This document shows, piece after piece, positions 36,542 to 46,513 of a stretch of 64,000 nucleotides of DNA. Position 1 is the first letter of the stretch. Each line of letters starts with the position of its first letter. This DNA comes from Anaerotruncus massiliensis (ex Togo et al. 2026). GTDB lineage: Bacteria; Bacillota; Clostridia; Oscillospirales; Ruminococcaceae. Under the pieces are notes generated by a model, which saw only the letters and a list, made by a program, of their open reading frames with translations, did not search any database and was not told the DNA's origin. Position numbers and translations under genes: made by a program. Location of the stretch: NCBI RefSeq assembly GCF_900199635.1, contig NZ_LT962687.1, positions 1,039,501 to 1,103,500 of the forward strand, written 5' to 3'.

Positions 36542-37342
36542 TCAGACATCGTCGAAGCCGGTGAAGGCAACGATACGGCTGATGCAGCTCTCGCCCTCGG
36601 TGAACTTCCAGGGGAAGCAGCCGATGACGCAGCGCTTGTTGCTCAGCTCGTCGATCTGGCCGCCCAGGCACTCGGCGTGGATCGCCTCGTAGGGCTGGCA
36701 GAAGAGCTGGATGTGCATGGCCTGGTAGTTCTTCGGCCACTCGTAGATCTCGTTGAGGTGTTTGCCATAGCGCTCCATGAAGATCTTGTCGCAGGCCTCG
36801 GCCTCCATAGGCTCCCAGTCACGGATCTTGGTGTTCATCGGATGGTCGGCGGAACCGCAGTCGACGCCGATCCACTTGATTTCCATGTCGCGGACCCACT
36901 GGATGAAGTCCATCGACGGGCCGGGGTGACGCAGCATGTAGCGCTTCTCATCCGCGGTCGGCTGATCGAAGCCGTATTTGTGGTAGCCGGTGTTGATGAT
37001 CAGGATATCGCCCTTGTGGACGTCGGCGCGGTCGGTGATGTCCTTCGGGGTGTAGATGCCGAAATCCTGCGCCATATCGGACAAGTCGACCACGACGCCG
37101 GGGGCGCACAGCTTGGTCAGCTCGAGGGACGCGATGTCGCGGCCGGCGGTATCAAAATGCAGGGGGCCGTCGAGATGGGTGCCGACATGGTTGGAATGGG
37201 TCACCAGCTGGCCGTTCGCACCGTTCGGCGCCAGGCGTTTGAAGAATTTCATCTGCATGGGCTCATAGGTCGGCCACGGCGGGGTGAGGATACCAATCGG
37301 GATGCTCAGGTCATAGATTTTCACGTCGCTCCACTTGCTCAT
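36542..37342 (-). CDS. Cyclase-family metal-dependent hydrolase (KynB/isatin hydrolase fold)
   Basis: A 266-residue protein with the family motif HxGTHxDxPxHF (HVGTHLDGPLHF, about residues 52-63), whose His and Asp bind the metal, and further metal/active-site positions in IGVDCGSADHP. Relatives include kynurenine formamidase and isatin hydrolase, which open amide bonds, the latter in a ring. Here it ends the operon of AllF/AllG/AllH homologues. I infer that it hydrolyses a cyclic or linear amide/ureide intermediate, possibly the ring formed by the molybdenum hydroxylase. It has a strong AAGGAGG site, and a TTGTAT/ATACAA dyad lies 24 bases upstream, so it may be transcribed separately. Confidence 0.8.
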   Translation of the reverse strand: MSKWSDVKIYDLSIPIGILTPPWPTYEPMQMKFFKRLAPNGANGQLVTHSNHVGTHLDGPLHFDTAGRDIASLELTKLCAPGVVVDLSDMAQDFGIYTPKDITDRADVHKGDILIINTGYHKYGFDQPTADEKRYMLRHPGPSMDFIQWVRDMEIKWIGVDCGSADHPMNTKIRDWEPMEAEACDKIFMERYGKHLNEIYEWPKNYQAMHIQLFCQPYEAIHAECLGGQIDELSNKRCVIGCFPWKFTEGESCISRIVAFTGFDDV

Positions 37343-37365
37343 AAAATTGCCTCCTTAAGATTGAA

Positions 37366-37383
37366 TTGTATGTAGGTATACAA
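37366..37383. promoter_or_regulatory. Candidate regulator box A (TGTA-N8-TACA)
   Basis: TTGTATGTAGGTATACAA, a dyad of TTGTAT and ATACAA, just upstream of the cyclase gene. Similar dyads lie before pucR and in the xdh intergenic region. Confidence 0.45.
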
Positions 37384-37434
37384 ACGACTGTTTTCAGGTC
37401 CCCATGGGGACAGGATACGGGAGAGGGGAAGGAA

Positions 37435-38685
37435 TTATTCCATCCACTCGCCGCACGCCTCAAGCGCATCCTCGAAGCACTTCATCGGCGGGCTGACGAT
37501 ACCGGCGCCGACCTGGCCGACGCCCATGTCCTTGTGGGCGATACCGGTGTTGATGATCGGGCGGATGCCGGTCTCGATGACCTTGCGGATGTCGATGCCG
37601 GTGGCGCTGCCGCGGAAGTTGAGGGCCGGGATCTGGTAGGTGTTGCCCTCGCCCTCGGTGATCTCATACATCTGGGTGGAGTACTTGATGGAATCGGCCA
37701 CGGTGCCGCCGACGAACTGGACGATCGCGGGGGCCGCCGCCATGCAGAAGCCGCCGATGCCGGTGGTCTCGGTGATGCAGCTGTCGCCGACGTCCGGGTT
37801 GGCGTCCGCCTGGGTGTAGCCGGGGAAGTAGAGGCCGTCGATGATCTCCGCGGGAGCGGTGAACCAGCGGTTGCCGAAGCCGGAGACGCGGATGCCGAAT
37901 TCCGTTCCGTTGCGGGCCATCGTGTAGACGATGGTGCAGTAGGGGATGTTGCCCACGGGGTCCATGGTGGATTTGCAGGCGGGCATCGTGAGGTTCAGGA
38001 AGGTGTGGTCGTTGGAGTTGAGGAACTCGAGAACCTTGACGATCTTCTCCAGCGGGAAGTGGGTCTGCGCGATCGCGGGAGCGAGCTCACGGATCAGCAG
38101 GGAGGTGCCGGCCTTATTGCGGTTGTGGCCCTCGTCGCCCATCTGCAGGACCTGCGCGATCATCGTCTTGAGGTTGATCTCGCCGTGGATGGCGATGGCT
38201 TCCTTGACGATCGGGTAGAACTCGTTCTGGATCCATTTCAGGCGGTCGATGACCTCGTCGCCGAAGGCGCCGAAGCGGAGAACCTTGCCGAGGCCCTCGT
38301 TCACGGTGCAGTACGCGTAGTTGCCGGAGGTCTTGTTGACGACCTTCCAGACAGGCATCGAATAGGTCACGATACCGGCCATCGGGCCGACCGCGTTGTG
38401 GTGGTGGCAGGAGTCAAAGGTGATCTCGCCCGAGGCGGCCAGCTTTTCGGCCTCCTCCTTGTTGGCGGCGAGGCCCTCGTAGATGAGGCCGCCGATGACG
38501 GCGCCGCGGACCGGGCCGCACATTTTATCCCAGGTGACCGGCGGGCCGGCGTGAAGGATGGTCTTCTTGGTCATACCGGGGATGTCCTCTCCGGCAGTGC
38601 CCATCCCGACGAGCGTCGGCTGCGCGCCGAGGATGCGTTTTAACGCCTCCGCGTTGGCTTGGTTGATCTTTTCGCCCAACGTCAT
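37435..38685 (-). CDS. allG: AllG/YlbE homologue (DUF1116), carbamoyltransferase subunit
   Basis: A 416-residue protein aligned by eye with E. coli YlbE (about 419 residues). Shared blocks include ILHAGPPVTWDKMCGPVRGA, CHHHNAVGPMAGI, CTVNEGLGKVLRFGAFG, GIRVSGFGNRWFTAP and INTGIAHKDMGVGQVGAGI. YlbE (AllG) has been reported to work with FdrA (AllF) and YlbF (AllH) as an oxamate carbamoyltransferase, moving a carbamoyl group from a ureido acid (oxalurate) to phosphate. All three homologues are here in one operon. The substrate in this organism may differ. A ribosome site AGGAGG lies before the ATG. Confidence 0.82.
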   Translation of the reverse strand: MTLGEKINQANAEALKRILGAQPTLVGMGTAGEDIPGMTKKTILHAGPPVTWDKMCGPVRGAVIGGLIYEGLAANKEEAEKLAASGEITFDSCHHHNAVGPMAGIVTYSMPVWKVVNKTSGNYAYCTVNEGLGKVLRFGAFGDEVIDRLKWIQNEFYPIVKEAIAIHGEINLKTMIAQVLQMGDEGHNRNKAGTSLLIRELAPAIAQTHFPLEKIVKVLEFLNSNDHTFLNLTMPACKSTMDPVGNIPYCTIVYTMARNGTEFGIRVSGFGNRWFTAPAEIIDGLYFPGYTQADANPDVGDSCITETTGIGGFCMAAAPAIVQFVGGTVADSIKYSTQMYEITEGEGNTYQIPALNFRGSATGIDIRKVIETGIRPIINTGIAHKDMGVGQVGAGIVSPPMKCFEDALEACGEWME

Positions 38686-38733
38686 TGTAAATTCCTCCTG
38701 TTATCTGAAATTTGTGAATGGAACCGCGAAGAT

Positions 38734-38904
38734 TTATTTGAGCATTCCGAGCAGGGACGCCATCTTCTTGTTTCCGCCGGCGACCGGCTTCCAGTCGACG
38801 TGGATCGCTTCCTGCTTCTGGGTCTTGAGGTCCTCGTAGAAGGACTCGATGCCAAGGTTGACGATGTGCAGCTTTTTATTGAAGAGTTCGTTGAGTTTGC
38901 TCAT
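38734..38904 (-). CDS. 56-residue conserved-looking partner protein of the AllF/AllG system
   Basis: A small protein starting MSKLNELFNKKLHIVNLGIE with downstream HVDWKPVAGGNKK. AAGGGGG lies 8-9 bases before the ATG, it begins 14 bases after allF and ends about 50 bases before allG, so it is well placed for translation. I do not recognise a named family. The VNLGIESF...HVDWKP pattern reads like a domain that some larger FdrA/DUF1116 proteins carry at a terminus, so this may be a split-off fourth subunit. That relation is from memory and uncertain. Confidence 0.6.
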   Translation of the reverse strand: MSKLNELFNKKLHIVNLGIESFYEDLKTQKQEAIHVDWKPVAGGNKKMASLLGMLK

Positions 38905-38917
38905 GTTCCTGACCCCC

Positions 38918-40471
38918 TTACTTGATGTTCGAGATGATCCGCTCAACAAGGCGGGTCGCCTGCGAGTTGGTGGGCATCACGACCGCGCCCGCGTCGCGCA
39001 GCTGCTGCTGCGTCTTGGAGAGGGACTGCGGGTCCTCCTCGGTGCCGCAGACGGAGGTGATGACGCTCAGGTAGCGGCCGTCCTTCTCGGCGTTCGCCTT
39101 GGCGGTGCGGATGGCGTCGGCAAGGTCCTCGGCCGGGTTGGGATGGGAGCCGTAGCCGATGACGCAGTCCGCGAGGATGACGGCGACCGTCGGGTCGAGC
39201 GACTCCTTGACCACGCGCTCGGCGCGCAGGGACGGGTCGATCATCGGATGCGGGCGGCCGCGGGTGAAGTCGTCGTCGCCGTAGTCGAGGCAGGTGTTCT
39301 CGACGCCCACGTTGACGTCCTCGAGCTTGAATTCGGGCTTCAGCGGGATGTTGGAATAGACGCCGCCGAACGCCTTGGTGAGCATCTTCATCGCCTCGTC
39401 GCAGAGGGTGCCGCCGGTGTAGAGGCCGCGGACGTACTTCTGCGTGGGAGCGAACTTGGCGGTCTCCGCCTTGACGATCGCGTCGATCTCGGCGTCGGGG
39501 GCCGAGAAGCCGGTGAAGTCGACGACCGGCTCGCCCTTGGAGAGGGCGACCGCCTTGCGGGCCGCGTCCTCGAGGGAGAGGGCGGGGATGAGGCCGTATT
39601 TTTTGACCTGCTCGGGATCGCCGCCGACGAAGCAGACGACGACCGGCTTGCCGGAAGCGGCGGCCTGCTTGAGAATCTTATCCGCGATCTCCTCGGCCGG
39701 AGGCTTGGAGGTCAGCGCGATGACCTTGGTCTTGGGGTCCTGGATGAGGGCGTCGAGCGCGAAGGTCATCATGAGACCGCCGATCTCGATCTTGAGGTCG
39801 CGGCCGCCGGTGCCGATGACCTGCGAGACGCCGCCGCCGAACTGGCCGATCAGCGAGGAGAGCTCCTGGGTGCCGGTGCCGGAGGCGCCGACGATGCCGA
39901 TGTCGCCCGGGCGGATGACGTTCGCGAAGGCGAGCGGGACGTTGTTGATGATCGCGGTGCCGCAGTCGGGGCCCATCATGAGCAGCTCCTTGGAGACGGC
40001 TTTCTCCTTGAGGCGCTTCTCCTCCTCGATCGTGACGTTGTCGCTGAAGAGCATGACGTTGATGTCGTGGTCGAGGCACTCGTCCGCGACGCCGGCGGCA
40101 TACTTGCCGGGGACGGAGATGATCGCCAGGTTGAGCTGGTCATCCATCTTGATGGCGGAGGAGAGGGTCGGCGGATAGTAGTTGGCGCTGCTGTTCTCCT
40201 TCTTTTTGGTCAGCAGTTCGTCGACCTTCGCAAGGGCGGCGGCCATGACGTCGTCGTTTTCGCACCTGATGGCGACGAAGAAGTCGTTGGCGGTGATCGT
40301 CTCGAACTCGGGCGTCACAAGGCCGAGGTTGTGGGCGATGTCCCGGTTGAGGTCGGTGCCCATGCCGACGAGGGCCTCCTCGACGCCGTCGAGTTTCTTG
40401 AGGTCCTTGGAGATGAGCATGAGGGTTACCGAGTCGTAATAGGTATTCTGCTTGATATCCAGCTTAACCAA
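38918..40471 (-). CDS. fdrA: AllF/FdrA homologue, carbamoyltransferase subunit
   Basis: A 517-residue protein of the FdrA family (E. coli about 555), built like succinyl-CoA synthetase alpha plus beta parts. Visible blocks: LMMGPDCGTAIINNVPLAFAN, GIVGASGTGTQELSSLIGQ, QVIGTGGRDL, LYTGGTLCDEA and FTRGRPHPMIDPSLR. It is thought to be the catalytic/phosphate-handling part of the AllFGH complex. The best start is TTG at 40471, eight bases after GGAGG; the first in-frame ATG (40549) would overlap the upstream gene by 59 bases and lacks a ribosome site. Confidence 0.85.
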   Translation of the reverse strand: MVKLDIKQNTYYDSVTLMLISKDLKKLDGVEEALVGMGTDLNRDIAHNLGLVTPEFETITANDFFVAIRCENDDVMAAALAKVDELLTKKKENSSANYYPPTLSSAIKMDDQLNLAIISVPGKYAAGVADECLDHDINVMLFSDNVTIEEEKRLKEKAVSKELLMMGPDCGTAIINNVPLAFANVIRPGDIGIVGASGTGTQELSSLIGQFGGGVSQVIGTGGRDLKIEIGGLMMTFALDALIQDPKTKVIALTSKPPAEEIADKILKQAAASGKPVVVCFVGGDPEQVKKYGLIPALSLEDAARKAVALSKGEPVVDFTGFSAPDAEIDAIVKAETAKFAPTQKYVRGLYTGGTLCDEAMKMLTKAFGGVYSNIPLKPEFKLEDVNVGVENTCLDYGDDDFTRGRPHPMIDPSLRAERVVKESLDPTVAVILADCVIGYGSHPNPAEDLADAIRTAKANAEKDGRYLSVITSVCGTEEDPQSLSKTQQQLRDAGAVVMPTNSQATRLVERIISNIK

Positions 40472-40490
40472 TGCCGATTCCTCCAATATG

Positions 40491-41420
40491 TTAGATTTTT
40501 GCGCCGAAATAGATACCGCTGAGGATGTCCGTCCCGGACGTTTCCCCAAAGGTTATGACTCTGGAAGCAGCGCTTTCGAGCGACTGCGTGGGTCCGTTTG
40601 AAAAGAGCTGCCCGACCGTGTCGAGCACGTCCGCGGAGAGCAGGCCCTGCGATGAGCGGATGAGGAAGCTGCCGCTGATGACGTTGGTTTTGACGCGCGC
40701 GGCGCAGCCCATGCGCTGGGTGATGTCCATCGTGCGGAGCACGCGGCCCCGCGCGCCGCCCCGGGCGAGCATCGCCGCCATCATCCCGCACAGAAAGTCG
40801 TCGGAGGAGGGGGTGAGGCCCGGCCCGCAGCCGGCCATCGCGCCGGCCGCCGCGGAGATTTCCACGATCTGCCCCGTGTGCAGCGCGTCGAAGAGGCGCC
40901 GGACGCGGGGAAGCAGAAAAGCGGTGTAGTGGTTGTGGGGGAAGCGCTCCGCATAATCCGCGGAAGACCCCTCCTCCAGGTGGAAGACGAGCGGCGCCAT
41001 GCCCTCCGGCTTGCCCTCCTCGCCGATGACCCCCGCGAGGCGTTCGAGCCTGTCGGACAGGTCGGGCGGGACGATCAGCTCCTTGCGTTCGAGCACCGAA
41101 AGGTCGGTGTCCAGGGCGTTCGTCAGATCCACGTGCAGCATCCCGGCGGACGCCTCCCCCGGCAGGAGCATCGCGCTCATATCGGGCCGCAGCCCGAGGG
41201 CGGGGAAGGGGATGTCGGTGTCGATGCGCACCGAAAAGGGATAGAGCGGGCGGCATTTGGGAAGCAGCGTCACGAGCCCGAGGGGGGTGACAAGGTTGAC
41301 CGCCCGGTCAAAAACGGAGTGAACGGTTGCGGGACAGCCCCCGGCGGGGATCGATCTGCGCAGGCTGTGGCAGACCTCCAGTGCCGGGACCGCGCCTTCA
41401 TCTGTCTCTCTGCACATCAT
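40491..41420 (-). CDS. allH: AllH/YlbF homologue (DUF2877), carbamoyltransferase subunit
   Basis: A 309-residue protein with the DUF2877 signature: MAGCGPGLTPSSDDFLCGMMA (21-residue region at about 195-215) and TNVISGSFLIRSSQG near the C-terminus. YlbF/AllH is the third subunit described with FdrA and YlbE. It overlaps the 3' end of pucR by 23 bases and precedes fdrA by 19, so pucR, allH and fdrA are probably one transcript. Two adjacent ATGs (41418-41420 and 41415-41417 on the minus strand) are possible starts, neither with a strong ribosome site, as expected for coupled translation. Confidence 0.8.
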   Translation of the reverse strand: MMCRETDEGAVPALEVCHSLRRSIPAGGCPATVHSVFDRAVNLVTPLGLVTLLPKCRPLYPFSVRIDTDIPFPALGLRPDMSAMLLPGEASAGMLHVDLTNALDTDLSVLERKELIVPPDLSDRLERLAGVIGEEGKPEGMAPLVFHLEEGSSADYAERFPHNHYTAFLLPRVRRLFDALHTGQIVEISAAAGAMAGCGPGLTPSSDDFLCGMMAAMLARGGARGRVLRTMDITQRMGCAARVKTNVISGSFLIRSSQGLLSADVLDTVGQLFSNGPTQSLESAASRVITFGETSGTDILSGIYFGAKI

Positions 41421-43065
41421 AAATCTTCAGCGCGATCTGCAGATTGAGAAGCTGGTCGGCGTTGTCGAAGCTCACGCCGGCAAGTTCCTTGATCCGCTGG
41501 ATGCGGTAGGCGACGGTGTTGTAGTGGACGCCCAGCTCCTCCGCGAGTTTTTTGAGGTTGCCCCCGCACTTGAAGTAGGTCTGGAGCGTCCGCACGAGCT
41601 CGGAGTCGTGGTCGCGGTCGTAGTCGACGAGGACCTTGAGGGTCTCGGTGTAGAAGGACTGCAGCTCGTTCTGGAGGGTGTCGCAGGAGAGGAAGCGGTA
41701 GACACCCATATCCTCGAAATAGTGGACCCGCACCCCGCCCACCGAACCGCACCCGGCGGCACGCTTGGCTTCGGAGCAGCTTTTCCACAGGTCCGCGGTG
41801 TCGGGGTAGGCCCTGCCGATCCCGATGCTGATGAACTCGAGCAGCCCGTCATCCGCGAGCGCCTTGCCGAAGACCTCCATGAACTGGGAGACCTCCTGCT
41901 TGCAGAGCGCGGGAGAACGGGAGCTCTGCTCAAAGACGAGCACGATGTTGTCGCACTTGTTGACGAAGAGCAGCTTGTAGGAGGCGCTGCGCGACAGGCG
42001 GCGCAGGACGCGCACGATGTTGTTGTTCATCTTGTAGAGCGCGCCGTTGGAAAGGGAGAGGGAGTTGTGCGAATTAATCACCTGGACCACCGCCACCTGG
42101 TGGATGGCCTCGATGTCGAAATCGAAGTATTCGGCGTTGGCCAGCGCCTTGCGCTGGCTGAGCTCGTCGTTGACGAGCAGGTCGTCGAGGAAGGAGACCT
42201 TGTGGTTGTTCTCCATCTCGAAGAGGGAGATCTTTTTGAGCATCTCCAGCGCGATCAGCGAGGTGGAGGCTTCGATGACGGCCAGGTCCACGCTGGTGAC
42301 CTCGCGGTTGTCCTCCCACATGAAGATGTAGCCGTAGAGCTTCTTGTCGCTGTAGATGGGGACGGTGATCTTGCTGCACTCCCGCCCGTCCACCTTGCAC
42401 AGCTCCCGCCAGCTCAGGGCGTTGTCGCTGCCGTGCCGCTCGCCGGAATTGTCCCGCACGCAGTTTTCCATCTGGCGGTAGATCGCGTCGCGGCGGCTGT
42501 AGGTGGCGGAGATGACGTAGGAGGAGAAGAACTCGTTGTAGATGGCGACGCTGTTGCCGTAGCGGTTGTGCAGCGTCTGGGTGATCGCCTGAAGGTTCCC
42601 GCCGCTGAGCATCGTCGCGGTGAGCGACTTCTGCAGGTCGTAGATGTCCATGAGCACCTGCGCCTGGTTGTTGACGATGGTGGTCAGCACGGGGGTGATG
42701 ATCTTGGAGAAGGAAACCTCCGGCGGGATCTCAAAGATGGGGAAGGAGAGCGCGTTGGCGGCGTTGATGACCGCCTGCGGGGTTTCGCGAATATACCGCT
42801 TGGGCTTGATGCCCAGCCCCACGACGCCGCGGCTGTTGAGGGCGGGGACCAGCTCGACGAGCTTTTCCACATCGTCCTTGATCGAATAGGCGGTGGTGAC
42901 GATCAGCTCCCCGCCGCTCACCCAGTCGATGATGTCGGGCACCTCCATGACGTTCATCGAGGTGACGACGCGGTCGAGGCCGCCCCTGCCCGCGATCAGC
43001 TTGGCGCCCTGGAGAACCTCCATCTCGAGCACCGACCTGACAGAAATGCCGTATGTTTTATCCAT
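41398..43065 (-). CDS. pucR: PucR-family transcriptional regulator
   Basis: A 555-residue regulator: N-terminal PucR/PurC-like ligand domain (VRSVLEMEVLQGAKLIAGRGGLDR in part, residues about 8-130), a central GAF-like region, a GGDEF-like CdaR region, and the C-terminal HTH_30 (LAEELGVHYNTVAYRIQRIKEL, about 510-532). In Bacillus PucR senses purine-catabolic intermediates and activates the degradation genes. Its place as first gene of the allH-fdrA-allG set, facing a molybdenum hydroxylase and nucleobase permease, argues for the same kind of role here. AGGAGG lies nine bases before the ATG. Confidence 0.9.
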   Translation of the reverse strand: MDKTYGISVRSVLEMEVLQGAKLIAGRGGLDRVVTSMNVMEVPDIIDWVSGGELIVTTAYSIKDDVEKLVELVPALNSRGVVGLGIKPKRYIRETPQAVINAANALSFPIFEIPPEVSFSKIITPVLTTIVNNQAQVLMDIYDLQKSLTATMLSGGNLQAITQTLHNRYGNSVAIYNEFFSSYVISATYSRRDAIYRQMENCVRDNSGERHGSDNALSWRELCKVDGRECSKITVPIYSDKKLYGYIFMWEDNREVTSVDLAVIEASTSLIALEMLKKISLFEMENNHKVSFLDDLLVNDELSQRKALANAEYFDFDIEAIHQVAVVQVINSHNSLSLSNGALYKMNNNIVRVLRRLSRSASYKLLFVNKCDNIVLVFEQSSRSPALCKQEVSQFMEVFGKALADDGLLEFISIGIGRAYPDTADLWKSCSEAKRAAGCGSVGGVRVHYFEDMGVYRFLSCDTLQNELQSFYTETLKVLVDYDRDHDSELVRTLQTYFKCGGNLKKLAEELGVHYNTVAYRIQRIKELAGVSFDNADQLLNLQIALKIYDVQRDR

Positions 43066-43108
43066 GGGGGAACCTCCTAACGGACCGGCTTACCCTGTCA
43101 TTACTTTC

Positions 43109-43136
43109 ATCATACTATTAAAAAAAGCGAAGTCAA
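43109..43136 (-). promoter_or_regulatory. Promoter of the pucR operon
   Basis: TTGACT (43131-43136) and TATGAT (43109-43114) on the minus strand, spacing 16. Confidence 0.65.
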
Positions 43137-43142
43137 CATTTG

Positions 43143-43159
43143 TTGTGTAAAATATACAA
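43143..43159. promoter_or_regulatory. Candidate regulator box B upstream of the pucR promoter
   Basis: TTGTGTAAAATATACAA, a dyad ending 6 bases upstream of the -35 box, a usual activator position. It resembles boxes A and C. Confidence 0.45.
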
Positions 43160-43401
43160 TGTAGAAAAATTCGCTTTGTTTTGATCGACTTTGACATAGG
43201 AGTTTTTCAATATAAATGGCCCAAAAAATTGTGAAAATAGCCAAAGAAGTCGGAAAAATAAACGAATTGTTAAAGAAATGCCAATTTTTAGAGCGCAAAA
43301 CGCTGTGGAACTTTTACAACCTCACAAAACCTTCTCAGGAGGGGCCGCCGTCCCGCCCGCCTGACGGGCGGGACAGCGGCACAGGGGGAGGGACACGCAA
43401 A
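43160..43401. other. Intergenic region upstream of pucR, no gene seen
   Basis: AT-rich to about 43330. A hairpin GTCCCGCCCG/CGGGCGGGAC (43350-43374) follows the carboxyltransferase stop on the minus strand but lacks a T-run, so read-through into the pucR operon is possible. No supported ORF. Confidence 0.5.
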
Positions 43402-44922
<1,521 letters not shown>

Positions 44923-44996
44923 TTTGGTTCCATCCCTTCATAGTCTGGTACCGGCGCGGCGGCCGGGAGTTTCGCCGGGAAGCCCGGCGGGGGCCG

Positions 44997-46508
44997 TCAC
45001 GCGAGCGGCGGCGTGGAAAGGGGCGGGCGGCGCAGGTGGCTGTGCTGCTCGAACCCATAGGCGATCGAAATGAGCTGCGGCTCCGCGAAGGGGCGCCCGA
45101 GAATCTCCATGCCGACCGGCACGCCGATGGGGGCGTCGTCCGAGGGGGTGGAGAAGCCGGCGGGCACGACGACTGCGGGATAGCCGGTCACCGAGCCGAT
45201 GACGCCGTTGCGCTCCTGCTGGCTGCCGCCCGTCTTGCAGACGAGCTGCTGCTGGTGCGGGTAGACGATCGCGTCGATCGCGTATTCGTCCATGATCGCG
45301 AGCACCTGCTTCTGGAGCTCGGCGCGCTTTTTGAGGCGCTCGTTGTAGGCGGGGGTTCCCACGTCGTAGCCCATCGCCTCGTCGAGGTTGCTCTTGAGGC
45401 CGGGGTGGTACTTGCCGCTGGCGAGCACGTCGGCCAGCGAGTGGATGGGGGCCGCGTCGCCGAAGCCCTCGAGGTACTGGCCGAGGTGGGTCTTGAGGTC
45501 GTGAATATGTACGCTGACGTTCTTGACGAGGTAGCCCGAGTCGATCTTTTCGGAGATGTCGACAAGCTCCGCGCCGGCGTCCCGCATAATCTGAAGGCTC
45601 TTTTCCATGCAGGCGTTGACCTCGCGGTGCAGGTCGTCGTCGGGGCCGAAGAAGCTGCGCAGCACGCCGATGCGCCTGCCGCGCAGGCCCTCGTCGTCGA
45701 GGTAATCGAGGTAGCTCGCCGGGATCTTGCCGAGGCAGGCCTCGGTGACGGGGTCCTTCGGGTCGCTGCCGGCGATCACGTCGAGCACGGCGGCGGCGTC
45801 CGCCACGGTGCGCGCGAGCGGGCCCGCGGTGTCCTGCGTCAGCGAATAGGGAACGATGCCGTCCCGGCTCACCAGCCCGATGGTGGGGCGGATGCCCACG
45901 AGGGAGCAGGCGGAGGAGGGGGAGCGGATCGAGTTGATCGTGTCGGTGCCGATGCCGACGATGCCGTAGTTGGCCGCCAGCCCCGCGCCCGTGCCGCCCG
46001 ACGAGCCGCCGGGAGTGCGGGTGTGGTCGTAGGGGTTGTAGCTCTGGCCGAGGATCGAGCTGATCGTTTCGCCCCAGACGGCGAACTCATGCAGGTTCGT
46101 CTTGGCGATGATGACCGCCCCCGCCTCGCGGAGCTTTTTGGTGATATAGGCGTCCTTGTGGGTCTCGAACCCCTCGAGGGAGAGGGAGCCCGCGGTGGTC
46201 GGCATGTCGAAGGTTTCGCAGTTGTCCTTGAGCAGGACGGGGATGCCGTGGAGCGGGCCGGTCAGCCCGTCGGCCTGGAACCGCTCGTCGAGGCGGTCGG
46301 CCTCCTCGAGCGCGTGGGGGTTCACGAGGATGACCGCGTTGAGCTCGGGGCCCTTTTTGTCGTAGGCCTCGATGCGGGCGAGGCAGCCCTCGATGAGCCG
46401 GCGGCAGGTGAGGCGCCCGTCGAGCATCGCCTCATGGACGGAGGCGACGGTCGCCTCCTCGAGCACGAAGGGTTTCCCGTTGTGGTTCTCGCATCTCTCG
46501 TCGGTCAT
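44997..46508 (-). CDS. Amidase-signature family hydrolase
   Basis: A 503-residue amidase. The Ser-Ser-Lys triad is intact: Lys in VLLKDNCETF, cis-Ser in PGGSSGGTGAG and nucleophile Ser in GTDTINSIRSPSS (the GGS of GatA is replaced by INS). It is distinct from gatA in this window and lacks its partners. Given the cluster it may cut a ureido or amide acid such as ureidomalonate, malonamate or oxamate; these are hypotheses. ATG 46508 lies 8 bases after GGAG; an in-frame GTG at 46517 overlaps the stop of the CoA-transferase gene. Confidence 0.85.
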   Translation of the reverse strand: MTDERCENHNGKPFVLEEATVASVHEAMLDGRLTCRRLIEGCLARIEAYDKKGPELNAVILVNPHALEEADRLDERFQADGLTGPLHGIPVLLKDNCETFDMPTTAGSLSLEGFETHKDAYITKKLREAGAVIIAKTNLHEFAVWGETISSILGQSYNPYDHTRTPGGSSGGTGAGLAANYGIVGIGTDTINSIRSPSSACSLVGIRPTIGLVSRDGIVPYSLTQDTAGPLARTVADAAAVLDVIAGSDPKDPVTEACLGKIPASYLDYLDDEGLRGRRIGVLRSFFGPDDDLHREVNACMEKSLQIMRDAGAELVDISEKIDSGYLVKNVSVHIHDLKTHLGQYLEGFGDAAPIHSLADVLASGKYHPGLKSNLDEAMGYDVGTPAYNERLKKRAELQKQVLAIMDEYAIDAIVYPHQQQLVCKTGGSQQERNGVIGSVTGYPAVVVPAGFSTPSDDAPIGVPVGMEILGRPFAEPQLISIAYGFEQHSHLRRPPLSTPPLA

Positions 46509-46513
46509 GGCGC

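Noticed and set aside
40472-40549. ATG at 40549 as the start of the fdrA homologue
   Set aside because: It overlaps allH, lacks a ribosome site, and the extra residues do not look like FdrA. TTG 40471 follows GGAGG at eight bases.
43350-43374. Hairpin after the carboxyltransferase gene as a strong terminator
   Set aside because: The stem is perfect, but no T-run follows on the minus strand, so termination is doubtful.
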